Assembly (NCBI GenBank): GCA_946497905.1
Contig: CAMMMI010000051.1
Span: 1 to 12,337, forward strand
Direction of reading: 5' to 3'
DNA: 12,337 bases
Source: an uncultured Clostridium sp.
GTDB lineage: Bacteria; Bacillota; Clostridia; TANB77; CAG-508
A model generated the notes under the pieces. That model had not been told where the DNA came from. It ran no database searches and saw only the letters and a program-made list of their open reading frames with translations. Of the stretch, positions 6,173 to 12,284 are shown piece after piece (position 1 is the first letter of the stretch; each line of letters starts with the position of its first letter). The translations under genes and the position numbers were made by a program.

Positions 6173-6777
6173 CTTAATTTGTTACGCAATTCATAAAATT
6201 CATTCCAAAATTTCGCACTAGGACCTGCGGGTTGTAATTTTATTATCTCGTTCCCATCACAATCAATACATCCTCTTGTTGGATGCAGAGGAATATCTTC
6301 GTTTTCCACAAAAGCAATTCCATATTCAAATCCATAGATTCCATCTGGTTTACTCATTATAAGATTATATATTTGAGGCTTAATGATTTCGCATCCATCA
6401 GGTCTAATAACTCCCATTTTACCATTAGGCGCTTGTACAATAAAATGATTATATTCCTCTTGATAGCCCCATATAATTTTATACTTAGGTTCTATTATTT
6501 GTTTTCTAGTTTTAAAAGAGTATATGCCACATCTTTTATTAGAATCATAAACTGTAGCATATCCCCACTTATCTGGGTGACATATGTAAGAGTACATTGA
6601 TGAACAAACTTCGTTCCCATTTTCATCAATAAGCCCATACAAATTGTTAGACCTAACAATTGCAAGTCCGAAAAGAAATTTGTTTTCTACGTAATCATAC
6701 GGTGGAGTTAAAACTTTTATAACTTCTTTTTCATTCCGTAAAATATACGTTTGCACAACTTCAATTTTATTATTCAT
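6160..6777 (-). CDS. WG-repeat-containing protein
   Basis: 205 residues. It contains beta-rich repeats of the WG (KWG) type: LYGLIDENGNEV (46-57), GIYSFKTRKQIIEPKY (84-99), MGVIRPDGCEIIKPQIY (121-137) and GCIDCDGNEIIK (169-180). Each follows the G-hydrophobic-D/x-x-G-x-E/x-I-I pattern. No signal peptide or transmembrane segment is visible, so it is probably cytoplasmic. WG-repeat proteins are common in Clostridia and usually of unknown function, often thought to mediate binding. GGGAGG lies just upstream of the ATG and fixes the start. It is a single-gene unit opposite in direction to its neighbours, with its own terminator. Confidence 0.85.
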   Translation of the reverse strand: MNNKIEVVQTYILRNEKEVIKVLTPPYDYVENKFLFGLAIVRSNNLYGLIDENGNEVCSSMYSYICHPDKWGYATVYDSNKRCGIYSFKTRKQIIEPKYKIIWGYQEEYNHFIVQAPNGKMGVIRPDGCEIIKPQIYNLIMSKPDGIYGFEYGIAFVENEDIPLHPTRGCIDCDGNEIIKLQPAGPSAKFWNEFYELRNKLSKRV

Positions 6778-6806
6778 GTTGTATCCTCCCTTTTTTATAA
6801 ATTACG

Positions 6807-6834
6807 TTTATAGTATCACTTTGCATTTAGCAAA
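6807..6834 (-). promoter_or_regulatory. possible promoter of the WG-repeat gene
   Basis: On the minus strand TTTGCT (6829-6834), 16 bases, then TATAAA (6807-6812), about 30 bases before the ribosome binding site. Both hexamers are imperfect. The TTTGC at the -35 can pair with a nearby GCAAA, a five-base inverted repeat. Confidence 0.35.
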
Positions 6835-6890
6835 TTATTATAATTTTACCATATTATAGAATAATTTTCAATAATATTTTTCTGATTATA

Positions 6891-7136
6891 CTATTAGATA
6901 TATTGAAAAATGCAGAATCAGAGTTTACAATGTATACTGATGATAAAAAGATATCTGTTGATGTCAAAAGAGGAATTAGGATGAAATCTATGTAATAGGA
7001 AACATTTGACAATACTTTGGAGGGGAGTTTTAGTTCAAAAAATATAAAATGTCCTCCACAATCACAAGTTGTTGAATCATATCCGAAAGATAATTCAATA
7101 GAAAGATTCCATTTTCTTAATTGTTCTATATATTAG
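6891..7136 (+). pseudogene. decayed coding remnant with two in-frame stops
   Basis: One frame reads protein-like from about 6891 (LLDILKNAESEF...KRGIRMKSM) to TAA 6993-6995 and TAG 6996-6998. It continues protein-like (ETFDNTLEGSFSS...VVESYPKDNSIERFHF) in the same frame to TAG 7134-7136. Residue composition on both sides is that of a soluble protein, unlike nearby noncoding AT-rich DNA. No start codon with a ribosome binding site is visible and no family was recognised. It is probably the tail of a gene lost by deletion and point mutation; chance is not excluded. Confidence 0.4.
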
Positions 7137-7163
7137 AAAAGTAATACTGACTTTCTAATATAT
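7128..7163 (+). terminator. terminator-like hairpin after the remnant
   Basis: ATATATTAGAAA (7128-7139) pairs perfectly with TTTCTAATATAT (7152-7163), followed by TTT. The stem is AT-only except for one pair, so it is weak for a terminator. It starts within the last stop codon region of the 6891-7136 remnant and may be that gene's former terminator. Confidence 0.45.
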
Positions 7164-7244
7164 TTTAAAAATGTGAAAAATTAAAATAAAAGTTCCTTTA
7201 AAAATGTGAAACAACACCACAAAAGTGCCTTAAAAAACGTGAAA
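7164..7244 (+). repeat. 33-bp-period direct repeats upstream of the ATPase promoter
   Basis: TTTAAAAATGTGAAA at 7164-7178 recurs exactly at 7197-7211 and with two changes at 7230-7244; the starts are exactly 33 bases apart. A second block, AAAAGTTCC (7188-7196) and AAAAGTGCC (7221-7229), repeats with the same period. The array ends six bases before the -35. This suits a multi-site operator, iterons or transposase-binding sites; the sequence does not decide which. Confidence 0.7.
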
Positions 7245-7250
7245 GTCATA

Positions 7251-7279
7251 TTGACATATTTGAATATTTGTATTAAAAT
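7251..7279 (+). promoter_or_regulatory. strong promoter of the ATPase gene
   Basis: Perfect TTGACA (7251-7256), 17 bases, TAAAAT (7274-7279). The start is expected near 7286, immediately at the Shine-Dalgarno, leaving a leader of about 13 nt before the TTG start at 7299. Confidence 0.75.
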
Positions 7280-7298
7280 AATTACAGAGGTGTGTAAA

Positions 7299-8603
7299 TT
7301 GAAGAGAAAAATTTATCAAAAATTATTAAAATGGAAAGAAAAAGGTATGAAAAAGCCACTTATGATTATAGGTGCAAGGCAAGTGGGAAAAACATATATA
7401 GTTCAAGAATTTTGTAAAAATGAATTCGAAAATTATATATATATAAATTTGTTAGAACATCCTGAAGTTCGAGAAATATATTTACAAAACATATCAACAA
7501 GTGAGAAATTTATAAAGCTTTGTGCTATTTTAAACGTTAACCCAAATTTAGAAAATACTGTTATTTTTTTTGATGAAATCCAAGAAAGTGAAGAACTCAT
7601 TTCTGCATTAAAATGGTATTGCGAAGTAGATATGCCATTTAAAATTATATGTGCAGGAAGTCTTTTAGGAGTAAAACTAAGAAGATTTAATAATTCTTTT
7701 CCCGTTGGAAAAGTAGAAATGATTAATATGTATCCAATGGATTTTGAAGAATTTTTATATACTCAAAATATGGGAGACTATTTAGTAAATTATATAAAAG
7801 AATGTTTTGAAAAAAATCAACCTATGGATAATGTGTTACATGAAAAATTAAATAATTTATATAGGGAATATTTATGTGTTGGAGGTATGCCAGAAGCTGT
7901 AGAAGATTATATTGTAAATGGTAAAAATATTTTAAATATAAACAAGAAAATAATAGAAGATATAATTCAAGCATATTTAAATGACATGAATAGATATGTA
8001 AAAAACAAGTTTGAAGCGGCTAAAAATGAGGCAATATATAAATCAATTCCTATTCAAATTGGAAATAAATCAAATAAATTTCAATATATAAAAATAGATA
8101 AAAATGCAAGGAAAAGAGATTATGAAAGTTCTTTGGACTGGCTATTGTCTAGTAATCTAATTTTTAAATGTTGTAAATTAAATAGTATAAATATTCCACC
8201 TGAAGCATATAAAGATAATAATTATTTTAAAATATATATGGGAGATATTGGAATATTAAATACAATGTTAAAAATAAATACAAATGAAATATATTTGGAT
8301 AATGCATTTTTATATAAAGGAGATATTGCTGAAAATTATGTTGCAAATCAATTGATTTTTAATAATATATCCGTATATTATTGGGCAACTGCTAGTAATT
8401 CAGAGATTGACTTTATAATATATAATGAAGATGGTATTATTCCAATTGAGGTAAAATCAAGTGATAATACTCAATCAAAAAGTTTAAATATTTATATGAA
8501 AAAATATAATCCTAAATATGCAATTAGAATTTCAACTAAAAATTTTGGATTTGAAAATAATATAAAATCAGTACCACTATATGCAACATTTTTAATTAAA
8601 TGA
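7299..8603 (+). CDS. AAA-type ATPase with DUF4143 and PD-(D/E)xK-like C-terminus
   Basis: 434 residues. Walker A GARQVGKT is at 25-32 and Walker B VIFFDEIQ has D92/E93, as in the AAA_14 plus DUF4143 proteins of bacteria and archaea. A sensor-like CAGSLLGVKLRR follows. The C-terminal part has EIDF (D371) and PIEVKS (E384, K386), the spacing of a PD-(D/E)xK nuclease core. Function in the family is unclear; ATP-dependent DNA or partner handling is inferred. The frame is open from an ATG at 7206, but that lies upstream of the promoter (7251-7279). The TTG at 7299 has AGAGGTG just before it and gives the family-typical start MKRKIYQKLLKWK. It stands alone downstream of a repeat array. Confidence 0.87.
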   Translation: MKRKIYQKLLKWKEKGMKKPLMIIGARQVGKTYIVQEFCKNEFENYIYINLLEHPEVREIYLQNISTSEKFIKLCAILNVNPNLENTVIFFDEIQESEELISALKWYCEVDMPFKIICAGSLLGVKLRRFNNSFPVGKVEMINMYPMDFEEFLYTQNMGDYLVNYIKECFEKNQPMDNVLHEKLNNLYREYLCVGGMPEAVEDYIVNGKNILNINKKIIEDIIQAYLNDMNRYVKNKFEAAKNEAIYKSIPIQIGNKSNKFQYIKIDKNARKRDYESSLDWLLSSNLIFKCCKLNSINIPPEAYKDNNYFKIYMGDIGILNTMLKINTNEIYLDNAFLYKGDIAENYVANQLIFNNISVYYWATASNSEIDFIIYNEDGIIPIEVKSSDNTQSKSLNIYMKKYNPKYAIRISTKNFGFENNIKSVPLYATFLIK

Positions 8604-8694
8604 TAAAAATGTTGATGATAACTTTTGAGATGAATATTTACTATTATATGCTTATGTAAATCACTTTATTTTTCTTATAATATGCGATAAAATA

Positions 8695-8862
8695 ATGGAA
8701 TTCCAATATGATTTTGGCGATAATTGGAGATTTTATATCATTTTGGAAAATTTGAATTGCAGATTAAAAAAATTGTCTAGAATATTTAGGGATAGTTATA
8801 AATATGGATTAGGACCAACAGGAAGATTAAAAAAAATATTAGATAGAGATTATAAGCATTAG
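8695..8862 (+). pseudogene. remnant resembling plasmid pRiA4b ORF-3 family protein
   Basis: A 55-codon frame begins MEFQYDFGDNWRFYI, the characteristic Y-DFGD-W block of the pRiA4b ORF-3 family (PF07929). It ends GLGPTGRLKKILDRDYKH at TAG 8860-8862. Full proteins are far longer, with an acidic YDFGDxWxHxI block followed by a Cys-rich and glycine-rich segment that is missing here. The frame is open some way upstream of the ATG, but there is no ribosome binding site. It is most likely a truncated relic carried with the accessory region. The rest of 8604-8937 holds no gene I can support. Confidence 0.55.
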
Positions 8863-8937
8863 TTGGTAGTAAAGATATTATATCGAAAAGAAATATGAAA
8901 AAAATAATAGAAATAATTTGTTTTAGAGGAAATGAAA

Positions 8938-10017
8938 ATGTTAAAAGATTTGTGTTTTGAAGTAATACAGGCATGTCCAAATAAGTGTAAATTTTGTTCT
9001 TCTAATTCATCACAAGACAAACAAACAATTATTACATTAGAACAATTTAAACAGACAGTTAATTACTTTATAAATCAAGGGGGAATAGAAGAAATATCAA
9101 TTTCTGGGGGAGAACCTTTTTTACATCCAGATTTATTTGAAATGGTAAAATTTTGTAAAGATAACAAAATAAGAACAGTCATATTTACTAGTGGAATAAA
9201 AAAAGCATCTGAAATGCCATTAGAAATGATAGAATATATAAAAAATAAATGTGAACAAGATTTAAGTGAAATAGAAGAACATGAACCTTGGAATGAAAGA
9301 TTAAAAAGAAATGTAAAAGTATATTATGATAGATGGTTAACTCCAAAAACATTTGAAGGAATAACAAGGCAAGAGTTTGAAAAATTAAAAAAATTAGGAT
9401 TAGACAAAATTGTATTTGACTGGCAAGCATTTGAAGAAACAACAGATAATGAATTAATGGGAAGAAAAGGATTGATTACTTGTTTAATGGATTCACTAAT
9501 AAGGGCTAGTAGAATGGGATTAAATGTTGATGTACATTTTATTCCAATGAAGCCAAATTATAAACAGTTACCAGATATTGTGGAATGTTTAGAAATGTCA
9601 AAAGTAAAAAATATTAGTATTCTAAATTTTATTCCACAAGGTAGAGGAAGAAAAAATAAAGAAGAATTAATGTTAAACGATGAGGAAATGAAAGAATTTT
9701 CTGCTATTTTAGACGATGCAAGGAAAAAATTTACTGGAAATGTTAGAATTGGAATACCATTAAATGGCAAAATATCACATCTATGTACAGCTGGTACAGA
9801 AAAATTGGATATTAAGTATGACGGAACAATATTACCATGTCCTGCTTTTAAAGAAATAAATGCAGAAACAATGGAAAAGTATGGAATAAAATTACATAGT
9901 ATATATGAAGATTTAGAAAAAGTAGTTGTACATAGCGGAAAAAGAGATGAACCATTATGTAAAAAAGTTTATGGCTTTCATAGAAATTTAGTCGATAGTG
10001 ATGAATTTAATAGATAA
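8938..10017 (+). CDS. radical SAM protein with SPASM/twitch-like C-terminus
   Basis: 359 residues. The CxxxCxxC motif at C13, C17 and C20 (ACPNKCKFC) holds the [4Fe-4S] cluster that cleaves S-adenosylmethionine, and SGGEP (about 58-62) is the SAM-contact motif. The C-terminal part has LCTAGTEKLDIKYDGTILPCPAF (C283, C301) and later PLCKK (C341), the pattern of auxiliary-cluster SPASM/twitch domains found in peptide- and protein-modifying enzymes. Full SPASM has more cysteines, so a twitch-like single cluster is more likely. AGAGGA lies seven bases before the ATG at 8938; the in-frame ATG at 8932 is too close to it. No precursor peptide or partner is adjacent, so the substrate is unknown. Confidence 0.88.
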   Translation: MLKDLCFEVIQACPNKCKFCSSNSSQDKQTIITLEQFKQTVNYFINQGGIEEISISGGEPFLHPDLFEMVKFCKDNKIRTVIFTSGIKKASEMPLEMIEYIKNKCEQDLSEIEEHEPWNERLKRNVKVYYDRWLTPKTFEGITRQEFEKLKKLGLDKIVFDWQAFEETTDNELMGRKGLITCLMDSLIRASRMGLNVDVHFIPMKPNYKQLPDIVECLEMSKVKNISILNFIPQGRGRKNKEELMLNDEEMKEFSAILDDARKKFTGNVRIGIPLNGKISHLCTAGTEKLDIKYDGTILPCPAFKEINAETMEKYGIKLHSIYEDLEKVVVHSGKRDEPLCKKVYGFHRNLVDSDEFNR

Positions 10018-10361
10018 TATTGAAAAATATAAAAACTTTTGAATAAAAATCATTAAAAAAATACTAAAAGGCAGGAAAGAGATACAGAGAGTATCTCGTA
10101 AACACATAGAAAAACAAGTTTTCTAGACCTCTGTAAAGGTTAAAAAAATACAGAAAAAGTACAGAATAATAAAAAGTGCAAAAACACTTGATATAACTGA
10201 TATATATAAGAAATAAGAAAAATATTTATAAAAGAAATACATCACTAGTATTATAAAATGCAATAGATGTATTAAATATACACTTCTTGTATTTTATAGG
10301 CTATATAGGAATATTATTTAAGTTAAAAATGAATTTTCAAAATTGTTTCAAAAAACATTCA
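10018..10361. other. gene-free AT-rich stretch
   Basis: No frame with a credible start and ribosome binding site is present. Apart from the hairpin group at 10079-10140, it has AAGTG/CACTT (about 10175-10190) and TACATC/GATGTA (about 10238-10271) inverted repeats, both weak. No clear terminator follows the radical SAM stop codon. No tRNA or known RNA was recognised. Confidence 0.5.
10079..10140 (+). other. cluster of three consecutive hairpins
   Basis: GAGATAC/GTATCTC (10079-10085 with 10091-10097) and TAGAAAA/TTTTCTA (10107-10113 with 10119-10125) have five-base loops; ACCT/AGGT (10127-10130 with 10137-10140) has a six-base loop. CTGTA at 10131-10135 could instead pair with TACAG copies near 10150 and 10160. 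The region is less AT-rich than its surroundings. It may be a structured 3' region of the radical SAM transcript or a small RNA; no promoter was identified. Confidence 0.4.
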
Positions 10362-10390
10362 TTGACGTACAAAAAATAAGATAGTATTAT
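10362..10390 (+). promoter_or_regulatory. strong promoter upstream of attenuator
   Basis: TTGACG (10362-10367), 17 bases, TATTAT (10385-10390). The expected start near 10397 is only about 60 bases before a strong terminator, so most transcripts should be very short unless the terminator is relieved. Confidence 0.7.
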
Positions 10391-10407
10391 TTTAATATGA
10401 AAAATTG

Positions 10408-10456
10408 AAAGCAAGAAATTTAAGTTAGAGAAATCTAGCTTTTTTTCTTGCTTTTT
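10408..10456 (+). terminator. intrinsic terminator/attenuator, or 3' end of a ~60-nt RNA
   Basis: AAAGCAAGAAA (10408-10418) pairs with TTTCTTGCTTT (10444-10454), and inside it AAGTTAGA (10422-10429) pairs with TCTAGCTT (10434-10441, one G-U) around a GAAA loop, followed by TTA. A three-codon frame ATG AAA AAT TGA (10397-10408) sits at the expected transcript start, ending as the stem begins. Confidence 0.75.
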
Positions 10457-10537
10457 ATATTAGACATTAAACTTAGAAATTAATGTACTAAAAATTTAAG
10501 ATGAAACATATTATTGAAAAGAAAGCAGGTGAGAATT

Positions 10538-10717
10538 TTGAAAAAGAGTTTGAAGATTACATTTATTAACCCTAATACTGAAGAACAAATAGTACAAGCC
10601 ATGGCTGGCGTTCTTGCTTATAATCTAGCTGATAATGATGAGAAGATAAAATTTGATTGTAATTCAAATTCTTATCAAAATTCTCATGAAGAAATAGAAG
10701 ATGAATTAGAATTGTAA
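10538..10717 (+). CDS. 59-aa conserved-looking small acidic protein, function unknown
   Basis: I do not recognise a named family. The protein begins KKSLKITFINPNTEEQ, a beta-strand-like opening followed by an alanine-rich helix (IVQAMAGVLAYNLA), and ends in a very acidic tail (EEIEDELEL). There is no signal peptide. The start chosen is TTG 10538, with AGGTGA five bases upstream; an earlier in-frame TTG at 10514 lacks such a site. The only good promoter upstream is 10362-10390, with the terminator at 10408-10456 in between, so expression probably depends on read-through. Its neighbours are the MGTNYY protein and the toxin-antitoxin pair. Confidence 0.6.
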   Translation: MKKSLKITFINPNTEEQIVQAMAGVLAYNLADNDEKIKFDCNSNSYQNSHEEIEDELEL

Positions 10718-10741
10718 AAATTAAAAAAATTTGAAAAAATA

Positions 10742-10770
10742 TTGATTAGTAAATAAAAACATGATACAAT
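10742..10770 (+). promoter_or_regulatory. promoter of the 164-aa gene
   Basis: TTGATT (10742-10747), 17 bases, TACAAT (10765-10770), giving a leader of about 72 nt. A second -10-like TATAAT lies at 10805-10810 without a matching -35. Confidence 0.6.
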
Positions 10771-10848
10771 ACAAATGTTCGTACAATAGTATTATTTCTG
10801 CTGATATAATGGAAAGTGAATAATTTATTATAATTGGAGGTATGTAAT

Positions 10849-11343
10849 ATGGGAACAAATTATTATTTTACACCAAAAAAATTTGAATTAGGCAGAGTTA
10901 AAAAGTTACATGAAGAATATTCTTCTAGGTTGGACAAACTATTAAAGGATTATATAAAATCGTATAATGAATTGTGTAATGAAATGTCAAAAGAAACAAA
11001 TGATTTATTCGAAAATCAAGAATTATCAGACTATAATAATTGGTGGAATTATATGCATTTAGCAGAGATAGAATATCCTGAATTACATATATGTAAAATA
11101 AGTATGGGTTGGAAGCCATTATTCCAAGTAACAAAATTTTATAGCAATGTAAAGGAATTAAAAGAATTCTATAATAGAAATAAAGATAGAATACATATTG
11201 AAGATGAATATGGAAAAGAGCAAGACATAGATGAATTATTTGAATTTATAGATATAAAATATAAAGATAAAAATAGTCAATCACATACAGATGCTTACAA
11301 AGACAAACAAGGATATGAGTGGGTATCACACAATTTTTTTTAA
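10849..11343 (+). CDS. MGTNYY-type protein of unknown function
   Basis: 164 residues. It begins MGTNYYFTPKK and later has LHICKISMGWKPLFQ, then EDEYGKEQDIDELFEFID. This resembles a widespread uncharacterised family of phages and bacteria that starts MGTNYY and contains a HIGKSSxGW-like block. No catalytic motif, signal peptide or membrane segment is evident. Charged helical stretches (about 12-50) suggest a soluble protein. GGAGGT eight bases before ATG 10849 sets the start; a longer frame from 10834 would place the ribosome binding site inside the gene. It has its own promoter (10742-10770). Presence in phage-like contexts fits the accessory region, but the role is unknown. Confidence 0.75.
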   Translation: MGTNYYFTPKKFELGRVKKLHEEYSSRLDKLLKDYIKSYNELCNEMSKETNDLFENQELSDYNNWWNYMHLAEIEYPELHICKISMGWKPLFQVTKFYSNVKELKEFYNRNKDRIHIEDEYGKEQDIDELFEFIDIKYKDKNSQSHTDAYKDKQGYEWVSHNFF

Positions 11344-11381
11344 ATTTGTTTTTAAATGTAGATAAATTTAGCAAAATATTG

Positions 11382-11387
11382 TATAAT
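11382..11387 (+). promoter_or_regulatory. -10 element of the toxin-antitoxin operon
   Basis: A perfect TATAAT preceded by TTG lies 19 bases before the PIN gene start. No convincing -35 is seen at 16-18 bases upstream, so the assignment rests on the -10 alone. The start would be near 11393, leaving a leader of about 14 nt that begins at the GAGAGG ribosome binding site. Confidence 0.4.
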
Positions 11388-11406
11388 AGAAAGAGAGGTT
11401 GATTTT

Positions 11407-11847
11407 ATGCTAAAATTATATTTAGATAACTGTTGTTATAGTAGACCATTTGACGATTTAACACAAGAAAAAAATAATTTAGAGTCACAAGCAATAAAAG
11501 TAATTATTAATAAATATTGCAATAATGAATTTAAAATTTATACAAGTGATGTTTTAATTTTTGAAATAAACAAAATTAAAGATGAAATTAAGAGAAAAAA
11601 AGTTTTAGAAGTATATAATAAATTAAAATTAACAAATATAAAAGCATCAGATAAAATTATAAAAAGAGCTTATGAAATAAGAAAATATAATATAAAAGAT
11701 ATGGATTCATTACATATTGCATATGCTGAAAGTTTTAATATAGATTATTTTATTACAACAGATAAATTGCTAATTAATGCATCTAAAAGAGCAGGATTAA
11801 AAATGAAAGTTATGAACCCAATAGAATTTGTTATGGAGGTGTTTTAA
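11407..11847 (+). CDS. PIN-domain protein, probable ribonuclease toxin of a type II toxin-antitoxin pair
   Basis: 146 residues covering one PIN domain. The metal-binding acids are in the expected places: D7 in LYLDNCCY, E53 in LIFEINK, D98/D100 in KDMDSLHIAYAE and D119 in FITTDK. PIN toxins of the VapC type cut RNA using Mg2+ or Mn2+. The DNCCYxRPFDD opening is typical of a PIN subgroup that is paired with a small downstream gene. GAGAGG upstream supports the ATG. The TAA stop abuts the ATG of the next gene, so translation is probably coupled. Target and activity are not visible from sequence. Confidence 0.85.
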   Translation: MLKLYLDNCCYSRPFDDLTQEKNNLESQAIKVIINKYCNNEFKIYTSDVLIFEINKIKDEIKRKKVLEVYNKLKLTNIKASDKIIKRAYEIRKYNIKDMDSLHIAYAESFNIDYFITTDKLLINASKRAGLKMKVMNPIEFVMEVF

Positions 11848-12048
11848 ATGGGAGAAACCTTAAGAGAATTAGAAAGAGTTAGAGATAAAGGATTTAAAAT
11901 ATTAAAGGAAAATTTAACGCCAGTAGAATTGATAGAATTTCTACAAATTATAAGCAATGGAACAGGAGATTATACAAAGGAAAAATATGAAAGCGATGAA
12001 GAATTAACAATAGAAGATTTTGAAAAATTTTTAGCAGAAAACAACTAA
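11848..12048 (+). CDS. small partner of the PIN protein, probable antitoxin
   Basis: 66 residues, charged and helical. It contains ELIEFLQIISNGTGDYTKEKY (25-45), a conserved-looking block that I associate with small proteins encoded next to PIN genes, and an acidic C-terminus. No HTH or ribbon-helix-helix DNA-binding motif is obvious, so autoregulation is unproven. The ATG follows directly on the toxin's TAA, with GGAGG about ten bases upstream inside the toxin gene. The toxin-first order is the reverse of most VapBC pairs. That it neutralises the PIN protein is inferred from position and size. Confidence 0.7.
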   Translation: MGETLRELERVRDKGFKILKENLTPVELIEFLQIISNGTGDYTKEKYESDEELTIEDFEKFLAENN

Positions 12049-12049
12049 T

Positions 12050-12145
12050 CAAATGTTAGCCGCAACCCTATTTGCGGGGTATAAATGCATAGGTGTGCAA
12101 ATGTTACTCGCAACCCTACTTGCGACAAATAAATGCGTAGATGAA
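12050..12145 (+). ncRNA. two tandem 48-nt pseudoknot units, candidate repeat RNA
   Basis: Units are 12050-12097 and 12098-12145; a third begins CAAAT at 12146 and stops. Unit 1: CCGCAA (12060-12065) pairs with TTGCGG (12072-12077), and loop CCTAT (12067-12071) pairs with ATAGG (12089-12093). Unit 2: TCGCAA pairs with TTGCGA (12108-12113 with 12120-12125), and loop CTAC (12116-12119) pairs with GTAG (12137-12140). Both helices show a compensatory change between copies (C-G to U-A; U-A to C-G). A perfect terminator follows. The layout resembles type III antitoxin RNAs, but no ToxN-like gene is in view. No separate promoter is evident; it may be read through from the toxin-antitoxin operon. Confidence 0.65.
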
Positions 12146-12153
12146 CAAATTAT

Positions 12154-12187
12154 AAAAAACTATTCCTAAATGCAGGAATAGTTTTTT
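12154..12187 (+). terminator. perfect intrinsic terminator after the repeats
   Basis: AAAAAACTATTCCT (12154-12167) and AGGAATAGTTTTTT (12174-12187) are 14-bp perfect complements around a six-base loop, ending in six T. It can act in both directions. It closes the repeat RNA and the upstream toxin-antitoxin transcript. Confidence 0.9.
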
Positions 12188-12197
12188 GTGATTTTTA

Positions 12198-12226
12198 TTG
12201 CTTTTTTGAAACTGATATGCTAAAAT
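12198..12226 (+). promoter_or_regulatory. promoter of the recombinase gene
   Basis: TTGCTT (12198-12203), 17 bases, TAAAAT (12221-12226), with TG at 12218-12219 making an extended -10. The leader is about 52 nt and purine-rich. Confidence 0.6.
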
Positions 12227-12284
12227 GTAACAGAACGAAAACAACGAAACAGAAATAAAAATAAAAATAGAAAGTAGTGATATT

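Noticed and set aside
7206..7298. N-terminal extension of the ATPase from ATG 7206
   Set aside because: It lies in the repeat array and overlaps the promoter; no ribosome binding site precedes it, while TTG 7299 has one and matches the family start.
8786..8980. 64-codon hydrophobic minus-strand frame
   Set aside because: It overlaps the pRiA4b-like remnant and the radical SAM start; its hydrophobic composition is what the complement of A-rich DNA gives.
12050..12150. CRISPR array
   Set aside because: The two units are contiguous 48-bp direct repeats with no variable spacers and no cas genes nearby.
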